Assembly: GCA_019752015.1 (NCBI GenBank)
Contig: JAIEMQ010000031.1
Span: forward strand, 30,580 to 94,579
DNA from: Cyanobacteriota bacterium
GTDB taxonomy: Bacteria > Acidobacteriota > Vicinamibacteria > Vicinamibacterales > UBA2999
Direction: 5' to 3'
DNA: 64,000 nucleotides
Positions 19,752-32,986 of the stretch are shown one piece after another (positions within the stretch are counted from its first letter, which is position 1; each line of letters starts with the position of its first letter). The notes under the pieces are model-generated. The model was not told the DNA's origin, made no database searches, and saw nothing but the letters and a program-made list of their open reading frames with translations. The translations under genes were made by a program, and so were the position numbers.

Positions 19752-20135
19752 ATGAAGACGCGCATAACGCTCGCGGCTCTCACGATAATCGGGATGCTGA
19801 CCGCATCCGGAACGACAGGCGCGAGCGAAAAATTGACACTGCGGGTGACACCGAATGTCAGCAGCGCGCCGAGCACAGTGATCGTAAAAGCGACCGTGGC
19901 GAAGAACGCGGACAACCGGTGGCTTCATATCGAAGCTGATTCGGGCGAGTTCTTTCGCAGCAGCGAGATTCAGCTCGATGGCGACCGTGCGCCGCTCGTG
20001 ACGGAGATTCGTCTTCCGAATCTTCCGGGCGGCGAATACACCGTCATGGCTGTTCTTCGCAACAACATGGGCGAAGAAACGATCGTGCGTCGCACGGCGC
20101 TCGTGTTGTCGAGATTCGGTGAACCGCCGCGGTGA
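19752..20135 (+). CDS. secreted Ig-like or beta-sandwich hypothetical protein
   Basis: A 127-residue product with signal peptide ITLAALTIIGMLTASGTTGAS. The mature part is strand-rich (LTLRVTPNVSSAPSTVIVKATV, RWLHIEADSGEFFRSSEIQL, TEIRLPNLPGGEYTVMAVLRN), which suits an Ig-like or CARDB-like sandwich. No catalytic motif is visible. It ends directly before the convergent cupin gene, with adjoining stop codons. Confidence 0.65.
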   Translation: MKTRITLAALTIIGMLTASGTTGASEKLTLRVTPNVSSAPSTVIVKATVAKNADNRWLHIEADSGEFFRSSEIQLDGDRAPLVTEIRLPNLPGGEYTVMAVLRNNMGEETIVRRTALVLSRFGEPPR

Positions 20136-20456
20136 TTACCGGTAGTCATCCCTGACGGGTGCGAACGCGTCGAGCACGCGGCACGCCGTCAGCGCGCGGC
20201 CGGAGTGCCGCGCGTCGGGCGGGATGACGAACACCTGGCCCGGCGTGAGCGTGTGGCGGACCCCCTCCACCACCAATTCGAGCTCGCCGGCAATCATGCT
20301 CACAATCTGCTCGTGCGGATGTTGATGTTCGGGGAAGGCCGCGCCCGCATCGACATCGACCCAGGAATGCGACACGCGGTCGCTGTGAATGAGGCGCGCC
20401 CGCAACCCGGGGAAGATTTCGCGGACCGGCAGTCGATCGACCTGAATGAGCGGCAT
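20136..20456 (-). CDS. single-domain cupin protein
   Basis: A 106-residue cupin. Motif 1 is FPEHQHPHEQIVSMIAGELE and motif 2 is PGQVFVIPPDARHSGRA. Together they give the usual metal ligands (His, His, Glu, and His). Such proteins bind or modify small metabolites, or act as sugar or auxin-type sensors; the substrate is not readable. The divergent neighbour is the cyclic glucan synthase, with a 136-bp gap that contains two palindromes. Confidence 0.85.
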   Translation of the reverse strand: MPLIQVDRLPVREIFPGLRARLIHSDRVSHSWVDVDAGAAFPEHQHPHEQIVSMIAGELELVVEGVRHTLTPGQVFVIPPDARHSGRALTACRVLDAFAPVRDDYR

Positions 20457-20511
20457 CGGCCAACGTTACACCACTGCTACCTACCTTGGGCCTTTGCGCA
20501 CTCAGGTGGTG

Positions 20512-20527
20512 TCCGGCTTTAGCCGGA
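20512..20527. repeat. dispersed palindrome TCCGGCT-N2-AGCCGGA, copy 1
   Basis: A perfect seven-base inverted repeat around TT, flanked on the left by GGTGG. The same core with similar flanks occurs at 36375-36390 and 42453-42468. Here it lies between the cupin and glucan-synthase starts. Confidence 0.85.
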
Positions 20528-20578
20528 TTCCAGAAGCTTTCGGCGCAAAACCAGCCCTCCAGCTGGTACCGATCTTGG

Positions 20579-20590
20579 ATGCTTAAGCAT
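20579..20590. promoter_or_regulatory. 12-bp perfect palindrome before the glucan synthase
   Basis: ATGCTTAAGCAT is fully self-complementary and ends three bases before the proposed start codon. It could be an operator; no second copy was noticed in this gap. Confidence 0.3.
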
Positions 20591-20592
20591 GT

Positions 20593-23500
20593 TTGCCTTT
20601 CACTGCAGTGCGCGCAGGGACCCGGGAAGCCAATAGGCCGTTTCGCGACGAACCGCTGAGCTCCGAGCGGCTCGATGAGCGGGCGCTCGCCCTGGCGGCC
20701 AGCTTCACGATCGATCCGCGCCGGCGCCACGCCAAGAGCATCTATCCGCGGCTGCGCGACAACGAGCGCGTCCTCGAAGCCGCCTACCGGACGCTGGCGG
20801 AGGACGTGCGCGAAGGCGCGTTCGTCACGCCCGCGACGGAGTGGTTCCTCGACAACTTTCACCTGATCTCGTCGGAGCTCGTCGAGATTCGCGAGCATTT
20901 GCCTCGCCGCTACTATCGCCAGCTCCCCTCGCTGGCCACGCGCGAGCAGGCCGGCGAAGCGCGCATCTACGCCATGGCGGTGGCGCTGCTCCGTCACACC
21001 GACAGCCGTCTCGATCTGCCGCAGTTGACGCTGTTCCTCAACAGCTACCAGCGCGTCGCGCCGCTCACGCTCGGCGAGCTGTGGGCGTGGCCGAGCATGT
21101 TGAAGCTGGCGCTGATCGAAAACCTGCGCCGCCTCGCCGCCGAGATCCTGACGAGCCGCGCCGCGCGGCTCGGCGCCGATGAAGACGTCGCGCAGATCGA
21201 CGCCGGCCCGGCCAACGACGACGTCACGCTGCCGGACGATGCACACGATGCCTACTTGATGCAGATGCTGCATCGCGCGCGCGAATACGACGTGCGCCGG
21301 TCGCCGATGCGCGCCGCCCTCGAGGCTCACCTCACCCGCCGCGGCCTGATGTCCGAAGACATCGTGCGCGCCGAGCAGCAGCGGCAGGCGGCCAGCCAGG
21401 CCTCGGTCGCCAACGCCATCACCAGCCTGCGCCTGTGCACGACCATCGACTGGCGCGATTACGTCGAGAGCGTGAGCCTGGTGGACAACGCGCTTCGCCG
21501 CGATCCCTCGGGCGTCTATTCGCGGATGAATTTCCTCAGCCGCGATCGGCAGCGTCGCGCGGTTGAAGAACTGGCCGAACCGACCGCTGAATCGCAGATC
21601 AGGGTGGCGTTGAAGGCCGTCGAGACCGCGCGGCAGGTCGCGGCACAGTCGCGCACGCGTGCCGCGGCGCATGTCGGCTATCACCTGATCGGCCGCGGCC
21701 GTCCGGGCCTGGAGCTCGACCTCGGCTACCGGCCGAAGTGGAAGCCGCGAGTGCGGCGTTTCGTTCGCGCGCACGCCACCGCGATTTATCTGACCTCGAT
21801 CGGGCTCACGATGGTGCCGCTCATCGCCGCTGCCGTTGCTTATGCATGGTGGTACGGCGCTTCGACGGCGATGCTGGCAATTGCGGCGCTGCTCGTCCTG
21901 ATTCCCGCGAGCGAGCTGGCGATCGCATTCATTCACAAGATCGCCAATCGCCTCGTGTATCCGGAAGCGCTGCCCCGGCTCGAGCTGCTCGAGGGCGTAC
22001 CCGAGGAATCGAAGACCATCGTCGTCATCCCGACGCTGTTGACGAGCGTCGAAGGCGTCGCGTCCCTGCTCGAACATCTCGAAGTCGTCGCGATCGCCAA
22101 TCACGATCCGCGCATTCATTTCGCAATCCTGTCGGACTTCGCCGACGCTCCCGCGCGTGTCGCCGTCGACGACGAGGTGATCCTCGCGGCGGCCCGGCAC
22201 GGCATCGAGAATCTCAACGCACGCGCCGGCGGCGAACCCGGTCCGAAATTCTTCCTGCTGCATCGCGACCGCCAGTGGAACGAGCGCGAGCAGGTGTGGA
22301 TGGGATGGGAGCGCAAGCGCGGCAAGCTCGAGGAATTCAATCGCCTCGTGCGCGGCGCCACCGACACGAGCTACACCACGCAGATCGGTCCGCTCGATGC
22401 GCTGGCCGGCACCAAATACTGCATCACGCTCGATTCCGACACGCAGCTGCCGCGCGATGCCGCGCGGGAGTTGATCGGGATCATCTCGCATCCGCTCAAC
22501 CGTCCCGTCATCGACCCGAAGCTGCGGCGGGTCACCGACGGCTACGGCATCCTGCAGCCGCGCGTCAGCGTGACCATGGCGAGCGCCGCCGGATCGTTGT
22601 TTGCGCGCACTTATGCCGGCCACACCGGCGTCGATCCGTACACCACCGCCGTCTCGGACGTGTACCAGGATCTGTTTGGCGAAGGCATCTTCACCGGCAA
22701 GGGCCTCTACGACATCGACGCGTTCATGACCGCGCTCGAGCAGCGGGTGCCGGAGAACGCGCTGCTCTCGCACGATCTGTTCGAGGGCATTCACGCGCGC
22801 GCCGCACTGGTGACCGACGTCGAGGTCGTCGACGACTATCCGTCGAACGTACTGACGCATGCGCGCCGGCAGCACCGCTGGGTCCGCGGCGACTGGCAAA
22901 TCCTGTGGTGGCTGTTTCCGTGGGTGCCGACGCGCAGCGGTCTCGAGCGCAATCGGCTGCCGCTGATCTCGCGATGGAAGATTCTCGACAACCTGCGGCG
23001 CAGCCTCGTCGCGCCGTCGCTCGTGGCGTTGTTCATCGCGGGATGGTCGGTGCTGCCGGGCCGGCCGATGGCGTGGACGCTGGCCGCGCTCACGACGATG
23101 TCGTTTGCGTCGATCGCGCGAGCACTGTCGATCTTCAAGGGACCGCGCAAGGGTCTCGGCCTGCGCGTCTTCCTGCGCGCCTGGGCCGAGGATCTCGGCA
23201 CCGATCTCGCCCGCGTCGCGATCCATCTCACCTTCCTGGCACACCAGGCGTGGGACATGCTCGACGCGGTCGGCGTCACGCTCGCCAGGATGGTCACCGG
23301 CAAAGGGCGTTTCCTGCAATGGGAAACGGCGGCGGCGGTGGCGGCACGGGCCCGCCGCCTGGCGGTGCGCGGCTATTACGACGCGATGCGCGCGAGCCCG
23401 ATCATCGCCGGCCTCGCGCTGGTCGTGACTGCGATCATGCGGCCGCAGGGCTTACCGGCCGCACTGCCGATCATCGCGCTCTGGGCCGTCGCGCCGCTCA

Positions 23501-26500
23501 TTGCCTATCACCTGAGCAAGCCGGTGCCCTCGTCTCGTCCCGAAATTTCCGACGAGGATCGCGAGTACTTGAAGACGGTAGCGAAGGCGACGTGGAAGTA
23601 CTTCGAGACGTTCGTCGGGCCGGACGATCGCTACCTGCCGCCTGACAACGTGCAGCTCGGTCCCGAGCCGCGCATCGCGCATCGCACGTCGCCGACCAAC
23701 ATCGCGATGAGCCTGCTCGCGTCGCTCTCGGCGCACGACCTCGGCTTCCTCGACACCGGCTCGCTCATCGACCGCATCGACGCCACGCTGACGACGATCG
23801 ATCGCCTCGAGCACTTCGAAGGGCATTTGCTCAATTGGTACGACACCCAGACGCTGATGCCGTTGCTGCCGAAGTACGTGTCGACGGTGGACAGCGGCAA
23901 CTATGCCGCGGCGCTGCTGACCGTGTCGGCCTCGCTTCGCGAGCTGGCGGATGCGCAGGCCGACGACGATGACGGCCAGGCGACCGCGGAGCGCATGGCG
24001 GCCCTTGCCGATCGCGCCGCTCAGTACTTCGACGAGATGCATTTCCGCTTCTTGTACGACCGCAAGCGGCACCTGTTCGCGATCGGCTACCGCCTTGCCG
24101 ATCAATTCGGCGGCGCGCGCCTCGACTCGTCGTTCTACGATCTGCTCGCATCGGAAGCGCGGCTGGCCAGCTTCGTCGCGATCGCGAAAGGCGACGTCCC
24201 CGAACAGCATTGGTTTCACCTCGGCCGCCTGATCACCAGCGTGCGCGGCTCACCGGTGCTGCTGTCGTGGAGCGCGACGATGTTCGAGTACTTGATGCCG
24301 CTGCTGGTGATGCGGAATTTTCCGGAGACGCTGCTCGACCAGTCGTGCCGGATGGCGGTGCGGCGCCAGATCGACTACGGCGCGACGCGCGGCACGCCGT
24401 GGGGCATTTCGGAAGCCGCCTACACCGCGGTCGATCGCGCCGGCAATTATCAATACAAGGCCTTCGGCGTCCCCGGCCTCGGGTTGAAGCGCGGGCTCGG
24501 TGACGAGCTGGTCGTGGCGCCGTACGCCACCGCGCTCGCGGTGATGATCGATCCGGCGCGCAGCGCGAAGAACCTGCGCCGCCTCGCCGCAGACGGCCTG
24601 TTCGGAGAATACGGGTTCTTCGAAGCGATCGACTATACCGATCGCGCCGGCGGCAAGATCAGCGGCACCGGCACGCCGGTGACCGCGTTCTTCGCGCATC
24701 ACGCCGGCATGTCGCTCGTCGCGCTCGCTAACGCCATCAACGACGACGTGATGGTCCGGCGATTCCATTCGGATCCGCGCGTCCAGGCCACCGAGCTGCT
24801 GCTGCAGGAGCGGGTGCCGCGGCAGCGGCCGATCACCGAGCCGCGGCCCGAGGACACCATGTTCGTGTCGGCGCCGAGCATTGCCGTGCCGCTGCGACGT
24901 TATCGAACGCCGCACACGATCATGCCGCACACGCAGTTCCTCTCGAACGGCAAGTACGCGGCCGCGGTCACCAACGCCGGCGGCGGCGCCAGCTTCTGCG
25001 GCACCATGGCGGTGACGCGGTCCCGTCGCGACTCGACGACGGATCCGGGCAGCAACTACATCTACCTGCGCGACATCAGAAGCGGTGAGGTGTGGTCGCC
25101 GACCTACTTGCCGACGCGGCGGGAGCCCGAGCGCTATCTCGCGACCTTCCAGCCTGAGATCGCGGTGTTCGACGCAAAGGCCGAAGAGATCGCGACCAAG
25201 CTTGAAGTCGCCGTGTCGCCGGAGCACGACGTTGAGGTGCGGTTGCTGCACCTGGTCAATCATGGCGATCGCGTGCGTGAGATCGACGTGACCAGTTACG
25301 TCGAGCTCGCGCTCGCGCAGACGCGCGATGATTTCGCGCATCCGGCGTTCGGCAAGTTGTTCATTGAGACCGAGTACCTGCCCGAGCGCTCCGCGCTGAT
25401 TTGCCATCGCCGGCCGCGCGACTCGCGCGACCCGGGCACGTGGGCGGTGCACGTGCTGAGCCTCGACGGCCGCGCGCACGGGCCGCTCGAATGGGAAACC
25501 GATCGCGCCCAGTTCCTGGGCCGCGGCCGCACGCTCGACCGGCCGCAGGCGCTCGACGGCCGGCCGCTGTCGGGCAGCACCGGGTTCGTGCTCGATCCGA
25601 TTTTCAGCTTGCGGCAGCGCGTGCGACTGCCGGCTGGCGAATCCGTCCACCTCTGCTTCGCGACCGGCACCGCGCCCGATCGCGACACAGCGCGCGCGCT
25701 CGCCATGACCTATCGCGATCCGTCGACGGCGATGCGCACGCTCGCGCTCGCCCTCGCGCACGCGCAGGGCCTGCGCCGACACATGGCCGTGTCCAATGAG
25801 GACGCGGTGCTGTTCGAACGATTGGCGTCCCGCGTCATCGGCGTCGACGGGTCGTTGCGCGCCCCGGCCGATGTGCTCGCCGCCAACGAGCTCGGTCAGA
25901 ACAGCCTCTGGACGCACGGCATCTCGGGCGATCTCCCGATCCTGCTGGTCCGCGTCGTCGACGACGATCTGACGGTGGTGCGAGAAGCGCTCGAGGCGCA
26001 GGAGTACTGGCGCCTGAAAGGCCTCAAGGCGGACGTCATCATCCTCAACGAACATCCCGCCAGTTACCTCGACGAGGCGCAGTCGCGGCTGACCGCGCTC
26101 CTCGACGAGGGACCGTGGCGGATGTGGACGCACAAGTCTGGCGGCGCCTTCCTGCTGCGCTCAGATGCCATGGGCCGCGCCGAGCGCACGCTGTTCTACG
26201 CGGTCTCGCAGGCGGTGCTTGAAACCAATCGCGGCGATCTGCGCGCGCACCTGGCGCGTCCGCCGCAGGCGCCGATTGCCGCGGCGCCGTTGCCGGCACT
26301 GGCGCATCCCGACGAGCATCCGCATCCGCCGGCGCCGCCGAGCATGAGCGTCGGCGTGCCGCTGTTGACGATGCCGAACGGACTCGGCGGATTCGCCGAC
26401 AACGGCCGCATCTACGCAATCGTCCTGGAAGGCGATCAGGACACGCCGGCGCCGTGGGTCAACGTGATCGCGAATCCGCGATTCGGCACCATCCTGAGCG

Positions 26501-28779
26501 CGAGCGGATCGGCCACGACCTGGTCCGAGAACAGCCGCGAAAACCGCCTGACGCCGTTCGCCAACGATCCGGTCATCGATCACGGCGGCGAAGCGTTTTT
26601 CATCCGCGACGACGACACCGGGCGCGCGTGGTCGCCGACGCCGGGACCGCTGCCCCGATCCGCGTCGAGCGGCCGCATCCTGATCCGCCACGAGGCCGGC
26701 CTGACCAGGTTCTCGCGATCGCACGAAGGCATTCATCATCAGCTCGAGGTCTTCGTCGACAACGAGGATCCGGTCCGCTTTGCCCAGCTCACGCTGGTCA
26801 ACACGTCGCCGACGCTCCGGCATGTCAGCGTGTTCGCCTACAACGACTGGGTGATCGGCCCGCCGCGCGATGTCGATACGCGGCACGTGATCACCGACTA
26901 TGACGCGTCGCACCAGGCGATCCTCGCGTGGAATCCGTACAACACGACGTTCTCCGGGCGCGTGTGTTTTGCGGCCTGTAGCGAGCGGCCGATCTCGGCG
27001 ACCGGCAATCGACGATCGTTCCTCGGCCGCAACGGCTCGATGGCGGCGCCGTCGGCGCTCGCCGACGAGAGCCTGACCGGCGAATTCGGCGCCGGCATGG
27101 ATCCGTGCGCCGCGATGCAGGTGCGCGTCGCGCTCGAGCCGGGCGAAACGCGCAAGATGGTGTTCCTGCTCGGCGAGGGCATGTCGCGATCGCACGCGCT
27201 GGCGTTGATCGCGAAGCACAAGCCGCCCGACAGCGCCGCGGCGGCGATTGCGCGGGTGCGCGAGCACTGGGACACGCTGCTCGATGCGCTGCACGTCAGC
27301 ACGCCGGATGATTCCTTCGACATCCTCGTCAACCGCTGGCTGCTGTATCAATCGCTGTCGTGCCGCATCTGGTCGCGCGCCGGTTATTACCAGCCGAGCG
27401 GCGCGTTCGGCTTCCGCGATCAACTGCAGGACGTGTTGTCACTGCTGTACACCGCGCCGCAGCTCGCGCGCGAGCACATCCTCCGCGCGGCCGGCCGCCA
27501 GTTCGTCGAGGGCGACGTGCAGCATTGGTGGCACGAGCCGTCGGGGCGCGGACTGCGCAGCCGTTGCTCCGACGATCTGCTTTGGCTGCCGTTCGTCGTC
27601 GCCGAGTACGTGCGCGTCACCGGTGATGACGGCGTGCTCGATGCCGAAGCGCCGTTCCTGATCCAGCCGCCGTTGCCGGAGGGTGAGGCGGAGGCTTACG
27701 ATCTGCCGTCGGTCGCGGAAGAAACCGGAACGATCTTCGAGCATTGCCGCCGCGCAATCGACAAGGGCATCACCGCCGGACCGCACGGTCTGCCGCTGAT
27801 CGGGAGCGGCGACTGGAACGACGGCATGAATCGCGTCGGCCACGAGGGCCGCGGCGAAAGCGTGTGGCTCGGCTTCTTTCTCTACACGGTGCTGAACGAC
27901 TTCGCGCCGATCTGCCTCGGGCGCAATGACGGCGCGCTCGCGACGAAATACCGCGATCTGGCGTGGCAGCTCGCGACGCGCCTCGAGCAGGCGTGGGACG
28001 GCGAATGGTTCCGGCGCGCCTATTACGACGATGGGCGGCCGCTCGGATCGGCGCAGAACGACGAATGCGCGATCGATTCGATCTCGCAGTCGTGGGCGCT
28101 GTTGTCGGCGGCGGTGCCGCGCCGCCTCGCCGAGCGCGCGCTCGACTCGGTGCGGGCGCGGTTGATCGATCGGCAGAATCGTCTGCTGCAGCTGCTGTCG
28201 CCGCCGTTCGACAAGTCGGATCAGGATCCCGGCTACATCAAGGGCTACCCGCCCGGCATCCGCGAGAACGGCGGTCAATACACGCACGCGGCGGTGTGGG
28301 CGTTGATGGCGTTCGCGAAGATGGGCAACGGCGACGAGGCCGCCGAGCTGTTCCACATGCTCAATCCGATCAACCACACGCGCACGCCCGAAGCGGTGGC
28401 GAAGTATCGCACCGAGCCGTACGTGCTCGACGGCGATGTCTACGCGCGGCCGCCTCATGCCGGACGCGGCGGGTGGAGCTGGTACACGGGATCGGCGGGC
28501 TGGCTGTATCGCGCCGGGCTCGAGCACATCCTCGGCCTGCGCGCCCGCGGCGATCACTTCATGATGACGCCGTGCGTGCCGTCATCGTGGACGAACTTCT
28601 CGATCACCTGGCGGCATCGCGGTGCGACGTATCAGATCGAAGTGAGCAATCCGGATCGCGTCTGGACGGGCGTGTTGAAGGCGGAGATCGACGGCAAGAG
28701 CGTCGATCATCGATCGATCCCGCTGTCAGCTGACAGCGGCACCCACGTTGTCAAGATCACGATGGGACGGCGCATGTAG
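20593..28779 (+). CDS. ndvB: cyclic beta-1,2-glucan synthase (GT84-GH94)
   Basis: A 2728-residue inner-membrane enzyme of the NdvB/ChvB type that builds and closes periplasmic beta-1,2-glucans from UDP-glucose. Residues 1-390 form the soluble N-domain. Helices near 395-455, 800-855 and 935-975 anchor the GT84 glucosyltransferase, with LDSDTQLP near 616 and [10 protein letters not shown] near 760. A glucoamylase-like domain follows at about 990-1400. Two GH94-type sandwich and catalytic regions come last, with the acid Asp in GDWNDGMNR near 2406. The TTG start is uncertain; a GTG five codons on is equally possible and neither has a clear ribosome site. The last 54 bases overlap the convergent helicase gene. 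Confidence 0.93.
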   Translation: MPFTAVRAGTREANRPFRDEPLSSERLDERALALAASFTIDPRRRHAKSIYPRLRDNERVLEAAYRTLAEDVREGAFVTPATEWFLDNFHLISSELVEIREHLPRRYYRQLPSLATREQAGEARIYAMAVALLRHTDSRLDLPQLTLFLNSYQRVAPLTLGELWAWPSMLKLALIENLRRLAAEILTSRAARLGADEDVAQIDAGPANDDVTLPDDAHDAYLMQMLHRAREYDVRRSPMRAALEAHLTRRGLMSEDIVRAEQQRQAASQASVANAITSLRLCTTIDWRDYVESVSLVDNALRRDPSGVYSRMNFLSRDRQRRAVEELAEPTAESQIRVALKAVETARQVAAQSRTRAAAHVGYHLIGRGRPGLELDLGYRPKWKPRVRRFVRAHATAIYLTSIGLTMVPLIAAAVAYAWWYGASTAMLAIAALLVLIPASELAIAFIHKIANRLVYPEALPRLELLEGVPEESKTIVVIPTLLTSVEGVASLLEHLEVVAIANHDPRIHFAILSDFADAPARVAVDDEVILAAARHGIENLNARAGGEPGPKFFLLHRDRQWNEREQVWMGWERKRGKLEEFNRLVRGATDTSYTTQIGPLDALAGTKYCITLDSDTQLPRDAARELIGIISHPLNRPVIDPKLRRVTDGYGILQPRVSVTMASAAGSLFARTYAGHTGVDPYTTAVSDVYQDLFGEGIFTGKGLYDIDAFMTALEQRVPENALLSHDLFEGIHARAALVTDVEVVDDYPSNVLTHARRQHRWVRGDWQILWWLFPWVPTRSGLERNRLPLISRWKILDNLRRSLVAPSLVALFIAGWSVLPGRPMAWTLAALTTMSFASIARALSIFKGPRKGLGLRVFLRAWAEDLGTDLARVAIHLTFLAHQAWDMLDAVGVTLARMVTGKGRFLQWETAAAVAARARRLAVRGYYDAMRASPIIAGLALVVTAIMRPQGLPAALPIIALWAVAPLIAYHLSKPVPSSRPEISDEDREYLKTVAKATWKYFETFVGPDDRYLPPDNVQLGPEPRIAHRTSPTNIAMSLLASLSAHDLGFLDTGSLIDRIDATLTTIDRLEHFEGHLLNWYDTQTLMPLLPKYVSTVDSGNYAAALLTVSASLRELADAQADDDDGQATAERMAALADRAAQYFDEMHFRFLYDRKRHLFAIGYRLADQFGGARLDSSFYDLLASEARLASFVAIAKGDVPEQHWFHLGRLITSVRGSPVLLSWSATMFEYLMPLLVMRNFPETLLDQSCRMAVRRQIDYGATRGTPWGISEAAYTAVDRAGNYQYKAFGVPGLGLKRGLGDELVVAPYATALAVMIDPARSAKNLRRLAADGLFGEYGFFEAIDYTDRAGGKISGTGTPVTAFFAHHAGMSLVALANAINDDVMVRRFHSDPRVQATELLLQERVPRQRPITEPRPEDTMFVSAPSIAVPLRRYRTPHTIMPHTQFLSNGKYAAAVTNAGGGASFCGTMAVTRSRRDSTTDPGSNYIYLRDIRSGEVWSPTYLPTRREPERYLATFQPEIAVFDAKAEEIATKLEVAVSPEHDVEVRLLHLVNHGDRVREIDVTSYVELALAQTRDDFAHPAFGKLFIETEYLPERSALICHRRPRDSRDPGTWAVHVLSLDGRAHGPLEWETDRAQFLGRGRTLDRPQALDGRPLSGSTGFVLDPIFSLRQRVRLPAGESVHLCFATGTAPDRDTARALAMTYRDPSTAMRTLALALAHAQGLRRHMAVSNEDAVLFERLASRVIGVDGSLRAPADVLAANELGQNSLWTHGISGDLPILLVRVVDDDLTVVREALEAQEYWRLKGLKADVIILNEHPASYLDEAQSRLTALLDEGPWRMWTHKSGGAFLLRSDAMGRAERTLFYAVSQAVLETNRGDLRAHLARPPQAPIAAAPLPALAHPDEHPHPPAPPSMSVGVPLLTMPNGLGGFADNGRIYAIVLEGDQDTPAPWVNVIANPRFGTILSASGSATTWSENSRENRLTPFANDPVIDHGGEAFFIRDDDTGRAWSPTPGPLPRSASSGRILIRHEAGLTRFSRSHEGIHHQLEVFVDNEDPVRFAQLTLVNTSPTLRHVSVFAYNDWVIGPPRDVDTRHVITDYDASHQAILAWNPYNTTFSGRVCFAACSERPISATGNRRSFLGRNGSMAAPSALADESLTGEFGAGMDPCAAMQVRVALEPGETRKMVFLLGEGMSRSHALALIAKHKPPDSAAAAIARVREHWDTLLDALHVSTPDDSFDILVNRWLLYQSLSCRIWSRAGYYQPSGAFGFRDQLQDVLSLLYTAPQLAREHILRAAGRQFVEGDVQHWWHEPSGRGLRSRCSDDLLWLPFVVAEYVRVTGDDGVLDAEAPFLIQPPLPEGEAEAYDLPSVAEETGTIFEHCRRAIDKGITAGPHGLPLIGSGDWNDGMNRVGHEGRGESVWLGFFLYTVLNDFAPICLGRNDGALATKYRDLAWQLATRLEQAWDGEWFRRAYYDDGRPLGSAQNDECAIDSISQSWALLSAAVPRRLAERALDSVRARLIDRQNRLLQLLSPPFDKSDQDPGYIKGYPPGIRENGGQYTHAAVWALMAFAKMGNGDEAAELFHMLNPINHTRTPEAVAKYRTEPYVLDGDVYARPPHAGRGGWSWYTGSAGWLYRAGLEHILGLRARGDHFMMTPCVPSSWTNFSITWRHRGATYQIEVSNPDRVWTGVLKAEIDGKSVDHRSIPLSADSGTHVVKITMGRRM

Positions 28780-31700
28780 CGTAGGCAGGCCGCCGCGGAA
28801 GGCGATCTGCGTTGAGGCGATCGTAGGAATCTTCTCTCCAGGCGTTATCAGGCCGACGAGGTTAAGCGGATCGGCGGCGCTAATCGTGATTGGATCGCCG
28901 ATCGGCTTCGTTCGACGAATCTGTCGTGCCAATTCGACCGCTTCCGGCAGCGCGAACTGTTCGCCGGACAAACCTGTAACGAATCGTCCACCGCGCACTT
29001 CGCCACGCGCTTCAAGACGCCGGTAGACCCGCAGCAGCTCGCGCCATGGCACTCGATACGGTTCTCTCGCGATCATCCGGCGGCACATGATGCCGTATCG
29101 GCGCAGCAGCACGTGCGCGTAGGCCTCGACCGCGGCTTCGCGATCTTCCGGCGCCGATTCTTCGCTGAGAAGCGACCAGCGTCCACCGGGCGACGCGGTT
29201 GCCGCCGTTGAACGGCCGCGGAACAAGCGCGAGGGCGCCGGCGATGCATCGCCCCAGATCGCGCGAAGACCGGCGAATCCATCCGAGGCGACCAGACCCG
29301 CCCACACCAATTCGGCAAGCGCATCACGGACCGCGAACGTGTCCGTATCGAGCGCGGTGGCGATCTCGTGAACGAATCGCGCGCCTTTGTCCTCGAGCAC
29401 CTGCAAGACGGCCTTGCCGGTGTCGCTCACAACCGGCGCGTGTGCCGTTTGTGGTTTCGCGAGCGCGCGCCACAACGCTGCATGATCGCGGCGGAATAGG
29501 GCAATCGGCGTCGCTCGAATCGGCCGCGGCGGCAGCAGCGCGTCCGGATTGGCGGCCGGCGGAGTCGAGACGCGCGCCCACGCCGCTTCGCCGCTGTAGC
29601 ACAGCAGATCGAGCATCGACGGGTCGTAGTCCTTGACGCGCGCGGGCAGGATGCGGCGATCCCACGCATCGGCCGCGAGCTCGTAACCATCGAGCTGATC
29701 GATCACGGCGCGAACGCCGTCGAGGCCGGTGAGCTGCGTGGACGGATCGACGTGCTGCCACGCGAGCAGGAATCGCATGAAGTCGGATTGCGACACCGGC
29801 TGGATTTCGGCGCGCAGACGCTGCAGCGTGGCGCGATGGATGCACGCCAGCAGGCGGCGATCGCACCACTCTTCTTCGACACCGCCGGGCGAGAACCATC
29901 CGCGCAGCGCCGCGCCGTCGGCCTCGAGGCCGAGCAGCACTTGGATCGCCGCATCGTGGCTGAGGCCGATCGGCGAACCCAGGTGCTTCGGCGCGATCGG
30001 GCCCGCAAGCGCCATGCGGCCGCGCATCAACTCCACGAGAGCCGATTCACGCGACCACTCGATCTTCGCGCGGCTCGCCGGTGCGGCAATCGGTGGAGCG
30101 AACGTCACGCTGTCGATCGCCGCCTGCACTTCAGGCAAGCGCTCCGCGGCGATCCAGACGTTTTCGTTCCAGCCTGCGCGTGTCGCGATTGCGGCGCGGC
30201 CGGATTGCGACAGCTCCGCAAGCCAGTCGTTCCAGCCCGGTTCGCGCGCGGCTTCGGCGATCGTCAGGAAGCCCGCGCTGACGAGGGCATCGTGCAGCTC
30301 GTCGGCGTCACGAGGATCGGGCCACGCTTCGGCGCGCACCTTGGCGATCGCGGACGCATCCAGCACGCCGAGCGCGATGGTGTCCTTGTCGTCGCTGGCC
30401 CGCCGCGTCTGCACGGCATGCGCACGCCGCTCCTCGAGCGGCGCATCATCGAGGAACGCGTACGGACGGGCGTTGATGATCTCGTGCGACAACGGCGACG
30501 GCTCCGTCGTATCGCGCGCGATCGTCCTGATGCTGCCGTCGTGGATGCGCGTCAGGATCTCGACGAGCGCGGGCAGGTCCATCGCCTCTTCGAGACAGTC
30601 CTTGACCGTCTGTGCGACGAGCGGATGATCCGGAATCTCGCGATCACCGGGAATGTTTTCCAGGCAAGCGGCGGCATCCGGGAACGCTGCTGCAAGGAGA
30701 TCATCCGCGCGCATCCGCTGAATCGGCGCCGGCACCTTGCTGCCGCCATTCATGCGGGTCACCGCGAGCGACACGGTCGCATTCCATCGCCATCGCGTCT
30801 TGAAGACCGGCGCGTCGAGGAAGGCCTGGATCAGGATCTCCTTCACGCTCGACGGGTGCAGATAGCGGAACACATCGGCCAGCGGGAACGAGTGCTGCTC
30901 GCCAAGCGACAGCAGCAGTCCTTCTTCCGTCGCCGACGCCTGCAGCTCGAAATTGAACTGCCGGCAGAAGCGTTTACGCAGCGCCAGCGCCCAGGCGCGA
31001 GTGACGCGGCTGCCGAATGGCGCGTGCAGCACCAGCTGCATGCCGCCGGAGTCGTCAAAGAACCGCTCGAGGATGATGGTGTCGCGCCTCGGCAGCGCGC
31101 CAAGGATGCGGGCGGACTCGGCAAGATAGTCGACGACCGCTTCGACGGCAGCGCGTGGCGCAGCGGTCTCGGCGATCAGCCACGCGATGGCGCCCTCGCG
31201 ATCGCCGGCGAGCAAGTACGGTTCGAGTCCGGCGCGCAGATCGCTGACCAGTCCCGATAATTCGGCGGTGCGGCCGGGCGCCTCGCCGAGCCAGAACGGA
31301 ATCGTCGGCGGCGCGCCGTGCGCATCGGCGACGCGAACCGTGCCGCCAACAACCTGCAGAATCTTCCACGACGTGTTGCCGAGCTGAAAAATATCGCCGG
31401 CGTTGCTCTCGATCGCAAAGTCCTCGTTGAGCGTGCCGACGAAGGTCTCGTCGGGATCGAGAACCACGCGGTAGTCGGCCACGTCCGGAATCGCGCCGCC
31501 CGACGTCAGCGCGGTGAGCCGTGCGGCGCGCTTGGCGAGCACGCGGCCCTGCACCTCGTCGCGATGAATCAGTCCGCCTCGCCGGCCCTTCCGGGTGGTG
31601 AAGCCTTCGGCCAGCATGCGAATCACCGCATCGAATTCTTCACGGGCGAGATTGCGATAAGGCCAGGCCTTCCGCACCGTCTCGAAGAGATCGTCCTCCC

Positions 31701-32982
31701 GCCATTCGCGGCTCGATGCTTCCGCAACAATCTGTTGCGCCAGCACGTCGAGCGAGTGCTCGTACGGAATCAGCCGATCGAGCTCGCCACGCTTGACCGC
31801 TGCGAGCAAGGCGACGCATTCGGCAAGGTCGTCGCGCGTCTCGGGAAAAATGCGCCCTTTCGGCGTGCCGTGAATGGTGTGGCCGGCGCGGCCGACCCGC
31901 TGCAGAAACGTCGCGATTCGTCGCGGCGATCCAATCTGGCACACCAGATCGACGTGGCCGATATCGATGCCGAGCTCGAGCGACGCCGTCGCAACGACAA
32001 CGCGCACGGCACCTGACTTCAGGCGCTGCTCCGCATCGAGCCGCCGTTCCTTCGAGAGGCTGCCGTGATGGGCGGCGACCGCGTCTTCGCCGAGCCGATC
32101 GGCAAGTTGCCGCGCCAGCCGCTCGGACATCTTGCGGGTGTTGACGAACACCAGCGTGGTGCGGTGCTCGCGGATCAGCGTCGCGAGGCGATCGTAGTAC
32201 TCCGCCCACACTTCGTGCGCCATCACGGCGTCGAGCGGCGAGCCCGGCAGCTCGATATCGAGATCGAGATGCCGGCGATGCCCTTCGTCGATGACATTGC
32301 AGTCGACGGCGTCGCCGTTCGTGTTCGCCGTGCCGACGAGGAACCGCGCCACCAGATCGAGCGGACGCTGCGTGGCCGACAGTCCAATCCGAAGCGGCGG
32401 CCGATCGGTCAGCGCCGCGAGCCGTTCGAGCGACAGCGCCAGGTGCGCGCCGCGGCGCGTGCCGATGACCGCGTGGATTTCGTCGACGATCACCGTCCGC
32501 ACGTGCTTCAAACGATCGCGGCTGCGCTCCGAGGTCAGCATCAGGTAGAGCGACTCGGGTGTCGTGATCAGGATGTGCGGCGGTGTCTTGATCATGCCGG
32601 CGCGCGCGGCGGGCGGCGTGTCGCCGGTGCGCACCGCCGACGTAATCTCCGGCGCGGGCAGACCCATCTCCGCGGCGATCGACGCGATCGCCGAGCGCGG
32701 CTCGGCGAGGTTTTTGTCGATATCGGTGCTCAGCGCCTTGAGCGGCGAGATGTAGATGACGCGCGTCTCGTCGCGCAGTCCAGTCTCGACGCCTTCGCGC
32801 AGCAATTCATCGAGCGCAATCAGGAATGCCGCGAGTGTCTTGCCCGATCCCGTCGGCGCGGCGATCAGCGTGTGCCGGCCGGCGCGGATCGATTCCCAGC
32901 CCGACGCCTGCGCAGCCGTCGGGGCACCGAGCGTGGACGTGAACCATCGCTCGACTGCCGGATGAAATGTCTGGAGGGACAG
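28726..32982 (-). CDS. lhr: Lhr-type large DEAD/DEAH helicase
   Basis: An ATP-dependent nucleic-acid helicase of about 1418 residues, linked to DNA repair in the family. Motif I (APTGSGKT) appears near residue 50, then DEIHAV (motif II), SATQRPL (III), [19 protein letters not shown] (IV), [13 protein letters not shown] (V) and QRVGRAGH (VI). A winged helix and the long Lhr C-terminal region follow. The first ATG/GTG/TTG in frame (TTG at 32805) lies after motif I, so it cannot be the true start. The frame is open only back to a TAA at about 32992, and the only plausible codon there is CTG at 32982 ([14 protein letters not shown]), with AAGG just upstream. Confidence 0.9.
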   Translation of the reverse strand: MSLQTFHPAVERWFTSTLGAPTAAQASGWESIRAGRHTLIAAPTGSGKTLAAFLIALDELLREGVETGLRDETRVIYISPLKALSTDIDKNLAEPRSAIASIAAEMGLPAPEITSAVRTGDTPPAARAGMIKTPPHILITTPESLYLMLTSERSRDRLKHVRTVIVDEIHAVIGTRRGAHLALSLERLAALTDRPPLRIGLSATQRPLDLVARFLVGTANTNGDAVDCNVIDEGHRRHLDLDIELPGSPLDAVMAHEVWAEYYDRLATLIREHRTTLVFVNTRKMSERLARQLADRLGEDAVAAHHGSLSKERRLDAEQRLKSGAVRVVVATASLELGIDIGHVDLVCQIGSPRRIATFLQRVGRAGHTIHGTPKGRIFPETRDDLAECVALLAAVKRGELDRLIPYEHSLDVLAQQIVAEASSREWREDDLFETVRKAWPYRNLAREEFDAVIRMLAEGFTTRKGRRGGLIHRDEVQGRVLAKRAARLTALTSGGAIPDVADYRVVLDPDETFVGTLNEDFAIESNAGDIFQLGNTSWKILQVVGGTVRVADAHGAPPTIPFWLGEAPGRTAELSGLVSDLRAGLEPYLLAGDREGAIAWLIAETAAPRAAVEAVVDYLAESARILGALPRRDTIILERFFDDSGGMQLVLHAPFGSRVTRAWALALRKRFCRQFNFELQASATEEGLLLSLGEQHSFPLADVFRYLHPSSVKEILIQAFLDAPVFKTRWRWNATVSLAVTRMNGGSKVPAPIQRMRADDLLAAAFPDAAACLENIPGDREIPDHPLVAQTVKDCLEEAMDLPALVEILTRIHDGSIRTIARDTTEPSPLSHEIINARPYAFLDDAPLEERRAHAVQTRRASDDKDTIALGVLDASAIAKVRAEAWPDPRDADELHDALVSAGFLTIAEAAREPGWNDWLAELSQSGRAAIATRAGWNENVWIAAERLPEVQAAIDSVTFAPPIAAPASRAKIEWSRESALVELMRGRMALAGPIAPKHLGSPIGLSHDAAIQVLLGLEADGAALRGWFSPGGVEEEWCDRRLLACIHRATLQRLRAEIQPVSQSDFMRFLLAWQHVDPSTQLTGLDGVRAVIDQLDGYELAADAWDRRILPARVKDYDPSMLDLLCYSGEAAWARVSTPPAANPDALLPPRPIRATPIALFRRDHAALWRALAKPQTAHAPVVSDTGKAVLQVLEDKGARFVHEIATALDTDTFAVRDALAELVWAGLVASDGFAGLRAIWGDASPAPSRLFRGRSTAATASPGGRWSLLSEESAPEDREAAVEAYAHVLLRRYGIMCRRMIAREPYRVPWRELLRVYRRLEARGEVRGGRFVTGLSGEQFALPEAVELARQIRRTKPIGDPITISAADPLNLVGLITPGEKIPTIASTQIAFRGGLPTLHAPSHRDLDNVGAAVS

Positions 32983-32986
32983 AACC

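Noticed and set aside
20146..23319. 1057-residue frame antisense to the glucan synthase
   Set aside because: Shadow frame of GC-rich codon bias; its in-phase part is only the cupin gene at the end, and the rest is Arg/Ala-rich without domains.
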